Shown: positions 26,501-35,318, counted from the stretch's first letter. The stretch: DNA of 64,000 nt from Herbiconiux sp. (GCF_004297105.1 NZ_SCVE01000010.1:1-64000); one strand, 5' to 3'. The notes: generated from the letters alone by a model not told the origin. Numbers and translations are program-made.

Positions 26501-27311
26501 TCGGCGGGAGCACGACGGAGTCGACCGCGTCAGGCAGCGAACGTTGATCGGCTACCGAGAACGCGCGGATCTCGTCGACCTCGTCGCCGAAGAAGTCGAC
26601 CCGGTAGGGGTGCTCGGCGATGGGCGGGAACACATCGAGGATGCCGCCGCGCACCGCGTATTCACCGCGGCGGGTCACCATGTCGACGCGCGAGTAGGCG
26701 AGCTCGACGAGCTGCAGCGAGAGGGCGGAAAGGTCGAAGCCGCGGCCGCCCTTGCGGAGCACGATCGGCTCGAGGTCGGTGAGGTTGGAGGCGATGGGCT
26801 GCAAGGCGGCGCGCACGGAGGCGACCACCACGAGGGGACGGGGGCCGGTCGACCCGCCGGCCGATCGCGCCCGATCTGACGGTTCGCGCCCGTCAGGATC
26901 AACGCGATTCGTCAGATCGGCGGCGGCCGATGTGCCTAGGCCAGCGGCATCCGTCGCCCGTTGCCACTCGACGAGACGGCGGAGCGCGTCGATGCGGCGG
27001 CCCACGATCTCGGCGCTCGGGCTGAGGCGCTCGTGCGGCAATGTCTCCCAGGCGGGGAACTCCACGATCTCGGCTTCGGGCAGGAAGCTCGCGAGCGACT
27101 CGCGGAGCTTCTCCGACTCGCGACCGGTGGCGGTGACCACGAGCATCGCGGCGGGCAGCCCGCGCTCGATGCGGCGCTGCATCAATGCGGCGAGGAACGG
27201 TGTGCGCACCCCTTCGGGCAGCGAGAAGTCGCTGTCGCGCCCGGCGTTCACCAGGGCTCGTTCGACGGTGGAGGCGCGCGAAATCGCCGTAACTAAGCCC
27301 TGAAGGATCAC
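23580..27311 (-). CDS. mfd: transcription-repair coupling factor
   Basis: 1243 residues. Mfd removes RNA polymerase stalled at DNA damage and recruits UvrA. The N-terminal UvrB-like domains are present, then the RNA polymerase-interacting domain (GDFVVHTTHGIGKFLELTQ), the RecG-like helicase with Walker A (LLSGDVGFGKTEIAVRA), the DEEQ box (LLIIDEEQRFGVEHK), SATPIPRTL, and the translocation motif region HQLRGRVGRGRERAYAYLL. The C-terminal TRCF domain is complete. Residues about 127-150 are an extra Arg/Ser/Gly-rich insert coded by a palindrome (26871-26920), not found in standard Mfd. Confidence 0.96.
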   Translation of the reverse strand: MILQGLVTAISRASTVERALVNAGRDSDFSLPEGVRTPFLAALMQRRIERGLPAAMLVVTATGRESEKLRESLASFLPEAEIVEFPAWETLPHERLSPSAEIVGRRIDALRRLVEWQRATDAAGLGTSAAADLTNRVDPDGREPSDRARSAGGSTGPRPLVVVASVRAALQPIASNLTDLEPIVLRKGGRGFDLSALSLQLVELAYSRVDMVTRRGEYAVRGGILDVFPPIAEHPYRVDFFGDEVDEIRAFSVADQRSLPDAVDSVVLPPSRELLLSEPVRQRAREMQHEFPSLAGLLEKIAAGIPVEGMESLAPALLDQLVTIAHYLPKAAAVAVVSPEKVATRAIHLSETNREFLAAAWTAATAGAEVPIDLASGEFITLTQLRHAAGVDRAWWTLSEFQQGPSEEEVLPEHRELEEHLTLRIQADAVPSFSGNADGAIAHVASRLAEGWTVAVAAKGQGLVERAVDVLSERSVPARIIDDFPADAVGESGRDADEHVVLAIRAAVEHGFELPELKLALIGETEFYGRTVGYDNRQVKKLASRRKNVVDPLQLKAGDFVVHTTHGIGKFLELTQREVSSGGRNAVKTTREYLVIEYAPSKRGYPGDKLYVPTDQLDLLSRYVGGEAPALSKMGGSDWAGAKSKARKAVRDIAVELVKLYSARMASKGYAFGPDTPWQHELEESFPFQETPDQLTVIDEVKADMERPIPMDRLLSGDVGFGKTEIAVRAAFKAVQEGKQVAMLVPTTLLVRQHMETFAERFAGFPVHLKALSRFQTDKEVKETIAGLADGTVDVVIATHRILSDNIAFKDLGLLIIDEEQRFGVEHKDQLKKLKTNVDILAMSATPIPRTLEMAVTGIREMSTLATPPEDRHPILTFVGPYSDKQVAAAIRRELLREGQVFFVHNRVSSINRVAAQLAELVPEARIAVAHGQMNEHALEQVIVDFWERKFDVLVSTTIIETGIDIANANTLIVDRADKYGLSQLHQLRGRVGRGRERAYAYLLFDEHKPLSETANDRLSTLAANNELGSGIQVALKDLEIRGAGNLLGGEQAGHIAGVGFDLYLRMIGEAVSTFRGDVAEGQTELRLELPVEAHIPEDYVDSERLRLEAYQKLSTASAPAASDDSIDRVIEELTDRYGEPPLEVQNLIAVSRLRRKAQKASLSEVVTMGSNLRVAPADLPDSLQVRLQRMYAGSKYFAQTNAVSVPMPVVDGVPLAGADLVAWVTNFLDTIFAAAKAPAASN
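26871..26920. repeat. palindrome inserted in frame within mfd
   Basis: CCGATCTGACG (26871-26881) and CGTCAGATCGG (26910-26920) are perfect inverted arms. Pairing resumes inward after two mismatches (TCGCG with CGCGA). It codes for residues about 131-147 of Mfd, within a segment that has no place in the conserved Mfd fold. The total length is 50 bp, so the reading frame must have been kept by its flanks. Confidence 0.65.
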
Positions 27312-27423
27312 TCACATGAGTTTACGCGCCACCCACGACACCGCCGTCGGCGTCGGATGCCGCAGGCCAAGCCGCGCGTCACGCCCGTGCGGGTTGCCGT
27401 CTGGCGGCGGGCCGAGCATCCAT

Positions 27424-27817
27424 TTGCCACAAGATGTGGCAAGTGACAGCCCCAGGCCACAAGAAGTGGCAAGTCGCTCCGGGCCGAGCATCCACTTGCC
27501 ACAAGAAGTGGCAACCCCGCGGCGGGCCGGGCATCCAGTTGCCACAAGAAGTGGCAACTGACAGCCTCAGGCCACAAGAAGTGGCAAGTCGCTCCGGGCC
27601 GAGCATCCACTTGCCACAAGATGTGGCAACCTGCGGCAAGCCGGGCATCCAGTTGCCACAAGAAGTGGCAACTGACAGCCTCAGGCCACAAGAAGTGGCA
27701 AGTCGCTCCGGGCCGAGCATCCACTTGCCACAAGAAGTGGCAACCCCGCGGCGGGCCGGGCATCCACTTGCCACAAGATGTGGCAAGTGACAGCCTCAGG
27801 CCACAAGGAGTGTCAAG
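27424..27817. repeat. tandem palindrome array A (about 115-bp period)
   Basis: Eleven copies of a palindrome of the form TTGCCACAAGAAGTGGCAA lie between mfd and pth. They are grouped in composite units that start at 27424, 27539, 27653 and 27768, a period of 114-115 bp. Each unit has three palindromes (for example 27424, 27456 and 27496) and the same linkers (TGACAGCCTCAG, TCGCTCCGGGCCGAGCATCCA, and a CCCGCGGCGGGCCGGGCATCCA type). The last copy (27800) is degenerate. Long open frames through the array are repeat-driven and not genes. The core is shared with array B at 50978-51571. Confidence 0.9.
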
Positions 27818-27834
27818 TCGCGCCGGCTCGCCCG

Positions 27835-28425
27835 TCAGGCCGGTGGGGCGGTGTGCACCCTCAGCTGGGCGGCGGTGAGGCCTTCGGAGGCGATGAGCTC
27901 GACCGCATCCGCTGCGTCGACGATGAGGTTCGGCAGGGTGTCGCGCTCGGTGCCCGAGAAGTTCTGCAGCACGAAGTCGGCGGCCTGCTGCCGGCCGGGC
28001 GGGCGGCCGATACCGACCCGAACCCGGATGAAGTCGGCGCTGCCCGAGGCCGCGATGATGTCGCGCAGGCCATTGTGGCCGCCGTGGCCGCCGCCCTGCT
28101 TGAGCTTCAGGGTGTCGAACGGGATGTCGAGCTCGTCGTGCAGCACGATGAGGTGGTCGGGCTCGATGCCGTAGTACTTCAGCAGTGCGTTCACCGGCCC
28201 GCCGGAGACGTTCATGTACGTGTTCGGCTTCGCCAGAACGAAGCGCGGGCCGCCCGGAACGACGCGCCCTTCGGCCACACGGGCGTTCGCCTTGTGTGAC
28301 GTGAAGGATGCGCGCATCCGGTCGGCCAGCTCGTCGACCACCATCTGGCCGACGTTGTGACGGTTGGCGGCGTAGCCGGGCCCGGGGTTGCCGAGCCCGA
28401 CTACGAGCCACAGATCGGGATTCAC
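27835..28425 (-). CDS. pth: peptidyl-tRNA hydrolase
   Basis: 196 residues, standard length. The enzyme frees tRNA from peptidyl-tRNA that drops off the ribosome. The start motif LVVGLGNPGPGYAANRHNVG holds the substrate-binding Asn and catalytic His20 region; FVLAKPNTYMNVSGGPV, HDELDIPFDTLKLKQGGGHGGHNGLRDI and the final RVRVGIGRPPGRQQAADFVL blocks are all conserved. It lies downstream of the L25 gene, the usual actinobacterial rplY-pth order. Its 3' flank is the palindrome array. Confidence 0.96.
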   Translation of the reverse strand: MNPDLWLVVGLGNPGPGYAANRHNVGQMVVDELADRMRASFTSHKANARVAEGRVVPGGPRFVLAKPNTYMNVSGGPVNALLKYYGIEPDHLIVLHDELDIPFDTLKLKQGGGHGGHNGLRDIIAASGSADFIRVRVGIGRPPGRQQAADFVLQNFSGTERDTLPNLIVDAADAVELIASEGLTAAQLRVHTAPPA

Positions 28426-28467
28426 TCGATCAGTCCGCCGTTCAGGAAATGCGGGAGGTGGGGTCGA

Positions 28468-29079
28468 CTACTCGGCGTCGGGAGCCGGGGTGGTGGACTC
28501 GGCAGCGCCTTCGCCCTCGGCGGGCTCGTCGGTGGGCTCCTCCTCGGGGATGCTGATGCCGACGATGACGGCATCCTCATCGGTGATGAGGGTGGCACCC
28601 GCGGGCAGCGTGATGTCGGCGGCACGCACGACGGAACCCTCTTCGAGGCCCTCGATCGACACGACGACGCTCTCGGGGATGTGGATGGCCTCGACCTCGA
28701 GCAGAACGGTCTGCGAGTCCTGGGTGGCCATGGTGCCGGGGGCGGACTCGCCCTCGAGGTGCACGTTGACCTCGACCTGCACCTTCTCACCCTTGCGGAT
28801 GACGATGAGGTCGATGTGCTCGATGATCTGCAGCACGGGGTCTTTCTGCACGTCTTTCACCAGGGCGAGCGACTCGACGCCGTCGATGGTGAGCTCGAGA
28901 ACCTGGTTCGACTTGCGCAGGATGAGCGCGGTCTGGTGACCGGGCAGCGTGATGTGCTGGGGCTCGGTGCCGTGACCGTAGATGACCGCGGGGATCTTGC
29001 CGGCGGCGCGCGTGCGGCGGGCGAAGCCCTTGCCGAACTGGGTGCGGGTCTCGGCAGTGACCTTGGTGTCGTCAGCCAT
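28468..29079 (-). CDS. rplY: ribosomal protein L25 / general stress protein Ctc
   Basis: 203 residues, the long (CTC-type) form. The N-terminal L25 domain (TRTQFGKGFARRTRAAGKIPAVIYGHG) binds 5S rRNA; the C-terminal TL5 domain follows (LEVEAIHIPESVVVSIEGLEEGSVVRAADITLP), ending in an acidic Glu/Ala/Pro tail that is typical of actinobacterial members. It lies 42 bases before pth and they are probably co-transcribed. The 248 bases between its start and gnd hold the divergent promoters; no further gene was found there. Confidence 0.95.
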   Translation of the reverse strand: MADDTKVTAETRTQFGKGFARRTRAAGKIPAVIYGHGTEPQHITLPGHQTALILRKSNQVLELTIDGVESLALVKDVQKDPVLQIIEHIDLIVIRKGEKVQVEVNVHLEGESAPGTMATQDSQTVLLEVEAIHIPESVVVSIEGLEEGSVVRAADITLPAGATLITDEDAVIVGISIPEEEPTDEPAEGEGAAESTTPAPDAE

Positions 29080-29327
29080 GATTGTGCTCCTTCATGTGCG
29101 AGCTCTGGGCCCGCCTCGTCTGTGTGCTTTCTCAAGCACTGTGTGGTTTCAACTCGACCGCGTGAAGCGAGAGGAAAGACGTATTAAGGCCCAGTCCACC
29201 GCGTCGATAACGGATGCTCGCGGTTGCGTGTGCATCCCTCGCCGAAGTTCAGTGGCCTAGCTTAGCGCATCTGCTCTACTACGCTGGGAGGGTTCGCCGT
29301 CTACGGCCGTCTTTGAGGAGTCACGCC

Positions 29328-30785
29328 ATGTCATCCCCCGCTGGAAGCGCCAACATCGGAGTCGTCGGGATGGCGGTGATGGGCTCGAACCTCGCTCGTA
29401 ACCTCGCCAGCCGCGAAGGCAACACCGTGGCCGTGTACAATCGCTCGCCCGAGCGCACCCGCAAGCTCGTGTCGGAGCATCCTGAGGCCGGCTTCGTGGC
29501 CTCCGAGTCGGTCGACGACTTCGTGGCGTCGCTCGCCAAGCCCCGCACGGCCATCATCATGGTTCAGGCCGGCGCCGGCACCGATGCCGTGATCTCGGAG
29601 CTGGCCGCGCGTTTCGAGCCGGGTGACATCATCGTCGACGGCGGCAACGCCAACTTCCACGACACCATCCGCCGGGAGAAGGACGTGTCGGCCACGGGCA
29701 TCCACTTCGTGGGCACCGGCATCTCGGGCGGCGAGGAGGGCGCGCTCAACGGCCCGTCGATCATGCCCGGCGGAACGGTCGAGGCCTACAAGACGCTCGG
29801 CCCCATCCTCGCGTCGATCGCCGCGGTGGCCGAGGGCGAGCCCTGCGTCACCCACATCGGAACCGACGGCGCGGGCCACTTCGTGAAGATGGTGCACAAC
29901 GGCATCGAGTACGCCGACATGCAGCTCATCGCCGAGGCCTACGACCTGCTGCGTACCATCACGAAGCGCGAGCCGGCCGAGCTGGCCGAGGTGTTCGAGA
30001 CCTGGAACTCGGGCGATCTCGAGTCGTACCTGATCGAGATCACGGCGGAGATCCTGAAGCAGGTCGACGCATCGACGGGCAAGCCGTTCGTCGACATCGT
30101 GCTCGACCAGGCCGGCGCCAAGGGCACCGGCAACTGGACGGTGCAGAACGCCCTCGACCTCGGCACCCCCGTCGGCGGAATCGCCGAGGCCGTGTTCGCA
30201 CGGTCGGTGTCGTCGAAGCCCGAGCAGCGTGCGGCCGTGCAGGCCACCATCACGTCGCGGCCGGCCGTCGTCGACGTGGATGTCGACGCTTTCGCCGACG
30301 ACATCCGCGCCGCCCTCTACGCCTCGAAGGTCGTGGCCTACGCCCAGGGATTCGACGAGATCATCGCCGGTGCCGCGCAGTACGGCTGGAACATCGACAA
30401 GGGCGCCGTGGCGAAGATCTGGCGCGCCGGATGCATCATCCGCGCCCAGTTCCTCAACCGCATCGTGGAGGCCTACGAGAACAACCCCGACATCGCGACG
30501 CTGCTCGAAGACCCGTATTTCGCCAAGGCCGTGGCCGATGGCGAGGCGGCCTGGCGTCGTGTGGTGTCGACGGCGGCGCTCTCGGGCGTGCCGGTTCCCG
30601 GTTTCGGTGCGGCGCTGTCGTACTACGACTCCCTGTCGGTGAAGCGCCTGCCGGCCGCACTCGTGCAGGGCCAGCGCGACTTCTTCGGAGCCCACACCTA
30701 CAAGCGCGTCGACCGCGAGGGCACGTTCCACACCCTGTGGTCGGGCGACCGCACCGAGATCGAGTCGGAGCCGAGCACCCACTGA
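29328..30785 (+). CDS. gnd: 6-phosphogluconate dehydrogenase, decarboxylating
   Basis: 485 residues from the ATG at 29328, preceded by GAGGAG. It oxidises 6-phosphogluconate to ribulose 5-phosphate and CO2 with NADP in the pentose phosphate pathway. The N-terminal dinucleotide motif is GMAVMGSNLARN, the substrate-binding part carries GTGISGGEEGAL and HFVKMVHNGIEYADMQLIAE with the catalytic Lys, and the C-terminal helical domain holds DQAGAKGTGNWTVQNALDLG and FGAHTYKRVDREG. The size and the C-terminal domain are those of the long, bacterial/animal NADP type. Confidence 0.95.
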   Translation: MSSPAGSANIGVVGMAVMGSNLARNLASREGNTVAVYNRSPERTRKLVSEHPEAGFVASESVDDFVASLAKPRTAIIMVQAGAGTDAVISELAARFEPGDIIVDGGNANFHDTIRREKDVSATGIHFVGTGISGGEEGALNGPSIMPGGTVEAYKTLGPILASIAAVAEGEPCVTHIGTDGAGHFVKMVHNGIEYADMQLIAEAYDLLRTITKREPAELAEVFETWNSGDLESYLIEITAEILKQVDASTGKPFVDIVLDQAGAKGTGNWTVQNALDLGTPVGGIAEAVFARSVSSKPEQRAAVQATITSRPAVVDVDVDAFADDIRAALYASKVVAYAQGFDEIIAGAAQYGWNIDKGAVAKIWRAGCIIRAQFLNRIVEAYENNPDIATLLEDPYFAKAVADGEAAWRRVVSTAALSGVPVPGFGAALSYYDSLSVKRLPAALVQGQRDFFGAHTYKRVDREGTFHTLWSGDRTEIESEPSTH

Positions 30786-30788
30786 TTG

Positions 30789-30813
30789 CCGCGCCGCCGC
30801 CTCTGCGGCGCGG
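30789..30813 (+). terminator. terminator hairpin downstream of gnd
   Basis: CCGCGCCGC (30789-30797) pairs perfectly with GCGGCGCGG (30805-30813) across a seven-base loop, three bases after the gnd stop. The remaining 140 bases to the smc stop (30957) contain no gene; a 15-bp direct repeat (CTGCTACGCGCTCTC) overlaps the smc end. Confidence 0.6.
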
Positions 30814-30956
30814 GCGACATGCTGCGCAGTCCGTCGGACGCCGTCGCTAACGCGGCGCCGCCCGGCGGCTGTGCAGCCCTGGGTCGTCGAGTACGGCCTG
30901 CAGCCAAGGCGGACCCGCTCTCCATGCGTTCTGCTACGCGCTCTCCGTGCGTGCTG

Positions 30957-33900
30957 CTACGCGCTCTCCTGCTCGGCTTTCACGCGCTGGCCTACCACGG
31001 CCGAGACGCCGTCTTGACGCATGGAGACGCCGTAGAGCGCATCCGCGATCTCCATCGTGCGCTTCTGGTGCGTGATGACGATGAGCTGGCTGGTCTGGCG
31101 CAGGTCTTCGAAGATGGTGAGGAGGCGGCCGAGATTGGCGTCGTCGAGGGCGGCCTCGACCTCGTCCATGATGTAGAACGGGCTGGGACGCGCCTTGAAG
31201 ATCGCGATCAGCAGTGCCACCGCGGCGAGCGATCGTTCACCGCCCGAGAGCAGTGAGAGCCGCTCGATCTTCTTGCCCGCGGGCTTCACACTCACCTCGA
31301 TGCCCGTGGTGAGCATGTTCTCGGGGTCGGTGAGGTGGATCGAGCCTGTGCCACCCGGGAACAGCACCGGGAACACCTGGGTGAACGCCTCTTTCGTGTC
31401 GTTGAAGGCGCTCTCGAAGATGGTCTGCATGCGCTCGTCGATCTCGTCGATGATCGTGAGCAGGTCTTTGCGGGTGTTCGTGAGATCGGTGAGCTGCTCG
31501 GTGAGGAACTTGTGGCGCTGTTCGAGGGCGTCGAACTCCTCGAGCGCCAGCGGGTTCACGCGCCCGAGCTCGGCGAGCTTGCGCTCGGCGCGGGCGAGGC
31601 GCTGCTGCTGTTCGGCCCGCACGAAGGGGCGGCCGGTGGGGGCGGCCGGTTCGGCGTGGGAACGGTCGCCGTCTTCGTCGTAGGCACCGGATGCCGCCGC
31701 GGAGGTCTCGGGGGCGTCGGCGCCCCGCTCGGCGTCGGCGCCACCGTCGGCGGCCCCCGCGTCGGCCTCGCCCTCGGCGGCGGCAGCAGCAGCCGCCAGC
31801 TCCGCGGTGGCGGCCTCGACCGCGGCGGCACTCGTGTCGATCAGCACGACGGCGTCGTCATCCGGAATCAGCTGCCCGGGCCCGTACTCGGCCACCAGCA
31901 CGTCTTCGACCAGCCCGAGCTCCGATGCGGCGCGCTCGAGCAGACCCGACAGGTGCAGCTTCTTCTCGTAGATCTGCAGCTCGAGGCCGTGCACGTTCTC
32001 GGTGATGGCCTGCAGCCGCTCGCGCAGGGCGGCCTCGTCGCGCCGCAGGGCCAAGAGCTCCTCGTTCTGCTCGGCGCGCTCGGCTTCACGGCGAGCGAGC
32101 TCGACCTTGGCCTGGGTGACCGAGCGGTCGATCGACTCGAGTACCGGGGGCAGCGAATCCGCCACATCCGTGGCCGCGGCGATCTGGCGGCGGCGGATGA
32201 CGGCCCGCCGGGCCGCGGCCTCGGCAGCCGCCCGTTCGGCCTCGAGCTGACGTTCGAGCGACGCAGTGCGCTGCTGCTCCGCCCGTACCCGTTCGCGCGC
32301 GGTCTCGACCCCGAGCCGCGCCTCGACCTCGCGGTCGCGCGCGGCCTCGAGCTCGGCCAGAAGTCCGTCGCGCGACGACACATCGAGGATGGGCCGGGGC
32401 CGCTCCCGCACCGTGTCGAGGTCTCCGCGCGCCTTCTCGACGGCAGCTTCGGCGTGGGCCACGTTCTCCTGCGCGAGCTGCAGCGACCGCCCGAGGCGCT
32501 CGAGCTCGCCCGCGCTCGCCTCGACCTGCGCCCTCAGCCGGCTGAGCCGCTCGGTGCGCGCCGCCAGCGTGGCGTCGTGCTCGCGGAGCGCACTGAGCGC
32601 GGCCTGCGACTGCTGTTTCGACTGCTGCACGATCTCGCGCTGCTCGGTGAGGGCGAACCGCGCGCGCTCGATGATCGAGTTCTCCTCGTCGAGAGCCGCG
32701 GCGGCGGCGTCGCGCTCGGCCACGAGTTCGATGCGTGACCGGGTGGCGCCCGATCCGCCCCGCAGCGCGTAGCGGGTGAGCACCTCGCCGGCCTTCGTGA
32801 CCACGGTGATGCTCTCGACCGAGAACGTCCCGGATGCGGCGGCCCCTGATTCGGCAGACGCCGCGTCGAGCGTGGCCCAGGCGCGGCGCGCGGTGTCGAG
32901 GTCGTCGGCGATGGCGACGGCGGAGAGCACACCGTGCACACCGCCCGGCGCAGTCAGCACCGTGGTGGCAGCCACCACGCCGTCGACGCCGAGGAGCGCA
33001 CTCGGCAGAGCGGCCGAGCCGGCGGACCCACCAGGGTCGGCGATGATCAGCTCGACCCGACCCATGTCGGCGTCGCCCGCCGCGGTCGCCGCGGCGACGG
33101 CCGCGCCGAGGTCATCGGCCAGCACGGCGTCGGCGAGCGAGCCGAGGGCGGCCGCGATGGCGGCCTCGTAGCCGGGCTGCACGCGCACGTGCTCCGCCAC
33201 CAGCCCACGGATGCCATCGAGCCGCGCCGCCACGAGGTCGGCCGATCCGTCTTTCTGATTGAGCGCCAGGCTGAGGGCGCTCGTGCGAGCGGCCAGCGCA
33301 TCCCGTTCGCGTTCGTGGGTGTGCAGTGCTTCGCGCAGCGTCTCGATCTCGGCCTCGGCCTCGAACACCTGCGACTGGCTGAACTCGTAGGCCTCGTCGA
33401 GGTCGGTCTCGTCGACCTCGCTCTCGGCCGACTCCGCCTCGGCGAGCGCGAAGGCGGCGGATGCCTCGGAGCGTCGCCCCTCGGCGGCATCGAGTGCGTT
33501 CTGCTGGCGCAGCACCTCACCCCGCACGGCGGCGAGCCGCGAGTTCGCCGACTCCAGCTGACCGGTGAGCTTCGATAGTTCGAGGTCGTGCTTCGACACG
33601 AGCGACGACTGGTAGGCGATCTGCTCGTCCAGGGCGTCGAGCGAGCTGCGGGCGCGACCAGTCCCGACCTGCGCGGCCTCCCAGGCCGCCTGCGACTCGG
33701 CCACCGAGGCCTGCAGCCGCACCACCTCGTCGCGCGAGTCGGCCACCATCGAGGGGGTGACGCTCGGCCCCGCATCCGGAACCCCCTCCTCGGTGCCGAG
33801 CAGGGCGAGCCGCTGGTGGGCGAGGTTGTGAAGGTTGCGGAGCCGCTCCTGCACCGATTCGAGGCCGAAGCTGGTGCGGCGGGCGAGATCGACGGCGTCG

Positions 33901-34733
33901 CCCACCTGCGCCTGTTCGAGACGGTTGATGCGCAGCTGGTTCTGCTCGAGTCGCTCCTGCAGCACGAGGCGCTCGGTGTGCCGCTCGCTCTCGTTGCGGG
34001 CCGCGGCGTCGAGGGTGGTGCGGAGCCCCACGATCTCGTCGGCGAGCAGGCGGGCCTTGGCGTCGCGCACGATGGCGGCGATCGACTGGGCCTCCTTGGC
34101 GATCTCGGCCTGGCGCCCGAGAGGCTTCAGCTGGCGCCGGATCTCGCCCGCGAGGTCGCTCAGCCGCGTGAGGTTGGCCTGCATGGCTTCGAGCTTGCGC
34201 TGTGTCTTCTCCTTGCGCCGGCGGTGCTTGAGGATGCCCGCGGCCTCCTCGATGAAGCCGCGCCGGCCCTCGGGGGTGGCGTGCAGCACGGCATCGAGCT
34301 GGCCCTGGCCCACGATGACGTGCATCTCGCGGCCGAGTCCGGAGTCGGAGAGCAGCTCCTGCACGTCGAGCAGGCGGCAGCTGTCGCCGTTGATGGCGTA
34401 CTCGCTGCCGCCGTTGCGGAACAGGGTGCGCGAGATCGTGACCTCGGAGTACTCGATCGGGAGGGCACCATCCGCGTTGTCGATGGTGAGGGTGACCTCG
34501 GCGCGACCGAGGGGACCCTTGGTGCTGGTGCCGGCGAAGATGACGTCTTCCATCTTGCCGCCGCGGAGCGTCTTCGCCCCTTGCTCGCCCATCACCCAGG
34601 CGAGGGCGTCGACCACGTTCGACTTGCCGGAGCCGTTCGGACCCACGACACAGGTGACCCCGGTCTCGAAGGCGAAGGTCGTGGGGTTGGCGAAGCTCTT
34701 GAATCCCTTGAGGGTCAAGCTCTTCAGGTACAC
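30957..34733 (-). CDS. smc: chromosome segregation protein SMC
   Basis: 1258 residues. SMC dimers compact and segregate the chromosome as a ring with ScpA/ScpB. The N-terminal head starts KSLTLKGFKSFANPTTF and has the Walker A motif GPNGSGKSN at about residues 32-40. Two long coiled coils flank a hinge (about residues 510-660), and the C-terminal head has the signature LSGGERSLAAVALLIAIF and Walker B PFYIMDEVEAALDD. Before the C-terminal head is an unusual Ala/Gly/Asp/Glu-rich linker of about 60 residues (near 1000-1060), which makes it longer than most SMC proteins. Confidence 0.96.
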   Translation of the reverse strand: MYLKSLTLKGFKSFANPTTFAFETGVTCVVGPNGSGKSNVVDALAWVMGEQGAKTLRGGKMEDVIFAGTSTKGPLGRAEVTLTIDNADGALPIEYSEVTISRTLFRNGGSEYAINGDSCRLLDVQELLSDSGLGREMHVIVGQGQLDAVLHATPEGRRGFIEEAAGILKHRRRKEKTQRKLEAMQANLTRLSDLAGEIRRQLKPLGRQAEIAKEAQSIAAIVRDAKARLLADEIVGLRTTLDAAARNESERHTERLVLQERLEQNQLRINRLEQAQVGDAVDLARRTSFGLESVQERLRNLHNLAHQRLALLGTEEGVPDAGPSVTPSMVADSRDEVVRLQASVAESQAAWEAAQVGTGRARSSLDALDEQIAYQSSLVSKHDLELSKLTGQLESANSRLAAVRGEVLRQQNALDAAEGRRSEASAAFALAEAESAESEVDETDLDEAYEFSQSQVFEAEAEIETLREALHTHERERDALAARTSALSLALNQKDGSADLVAARLDGIRGLVAEHVRVQPGYEAAIAAALGSLADAVLADDLGAAVAAATAAGDADMGRVELIIADPGGSAGSAALPSALLGVDGVVAATTVLTAPGGVHGVLSAVAIADDLDTARRAWATLDAASAESGAAASGTFSVESITVVTKAGEVLTRYALRGGSGATRSRIELVAERDAAAAALDEENSIIERARFALTEQREIVQQSKQQSQAALSALREHDATLAARTERLSRLRAQVEASAGELERLGRSLQLAQENVAHAEAAVEKARGDLDTVRERPRPILDVSSRDGLLAELEAARDREVEARLGVETARERVRAEQQRTASLERQLEAERAAAEAAARRAVIRRRQIAAATDVADSLPPVLESIDRSVTQAKVELARREAERAEQNEELLALRRDEAALRERLQAITENVHGLELQIYEKKLHLSGLLERAASELGLVEDVLVAEYGPGQLIPDDDAVVLIDTSAAAVEAATAELAAAAAAAEGEADAGAADGGADAERGADAPETSAAASGAYDEDGDRSHAEPAAPTGRPFVRAEQQQRLARAERKLAELGRVNPLALEEFDALEQRHKFLTEQLTDLTNTRKDLLTIIDEIDERMQTIFESAFNDTKEAFTQVFPVLFPGGTGSIHLTDPENMLTTGIEVSVKPAGKKIERLSLLSGGERSLAAVALLIAIFKARPSPFYIMDEVEAALDDANLGRLLTIFEDLRQTSQLIVITHQKRTMEIADALYGVSMRQDGVSAVVGQRVKAEQESA

Positions 34734-34847
34734 GGCGGCCTCTCGTGGATGGAGTGACCCCTACGGTACCCAATCGGCGACCGGATGCGCGCAACGACGG
34801 GCGGCCAGCCGGGCGACGGATGCGGCAGGCAGCCGCCCGGGTTCAGC

Positions 34848-35216
34848 TCACCGTGCGCTCAGAACGCAGAATTCGTTGCCCTCCGGGTCGGCCAGGACCA
34901 CCCAGGACACGTCGCTCTGCCCCACGTCGGCCCGGGTCGCCCCGAGCGCGATCAGACGCTCGACCTCCGCCGCCTGGTCGTCGGGAACGAAGTCGAAGTG
35001 CAGCCGGTTCTTGACCGTCTTCTTCTCGGGAACGGGCACGAAGAGCAGGCTCGGGTGCACCGAGGCATCCGGGGCGATCTCGATCTCGGTGTCTTCGACG
35101 GCGGCCTCGGCGGCGGACTCGTAGGTGATCTGCCAGTCGAGGGCGTCTTTCCACCAGATGGCGAGAGCGCGGGGGTCGAGGCTGTCGATCACGATCTGTT
35201 CGAAGCGGAGTGTCAT
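34848..35216 (-). CDS. VOC (glyoxalase/bleomycin-resistance) family protein
   Basis: 122 residues from the ATG at 35216; the longer open frame upstream is antisense to moeB. It has the VOC fold repeats: MTLRFEQIVIDSLDPRALAIWWKDALDW, and at the C-terminus the typical WVVLADPEGNEFCVL. The central segment KNRLHFDFVPDD marks the second repeat. These are small metal-dependent or binding proteins of many functions; the substrate is not predicted. It is divergent from the moeB gene with about 100 bases between the starts. Confidence 0.88.
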   Translation of the reverse strand: MTLRFEQIVIDSLDPRALAIWWKDALDWQITYESAAEAAVEDTEIEIAPDASVHPSLLFVPVPEKKTVKNRLHFDFVPDDQAAEVERLIALGATRADVGQSDVSWVVLADPEGNEFCVLSAR

Positions 35217-35318
35217 GCGGCAGACCCTACTCCGGGCCTCCGTTGCTCCACAGCGGGGACCGAGTGCCGGGGGTCGCTCCGCAGACCGTACGCTGGAGGG
35301 GCACGAAAGGACGCCCCG

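Noticed and set aside
23421..26879. 1152-residue plus-strand open frame
   Set aside because: It is antisense to mfd, has the Arg/His/Glu/Val-rich composition of a shadow frame and no recognisable domain. mfd on the other strand is complete.
27424..27817. parS centromere sites
   Set aside because: The palindrome TTGCCACAAGAAGTGGCAA does not match the conserved parS sequence, and parAB genes are not near.
27308..28411. Minus-strand frame with repeated -LATSCGKWMLGP- like segments
   Set aside because: The repeats come from translating palindrome array A; the frame also overlaps pth in another register. Not a gene.
30698..30925. Small frames between gnd and smc
   Set aside because: Shadow frames over the gnd end and a hairpin; no ribosome-binding site or family.
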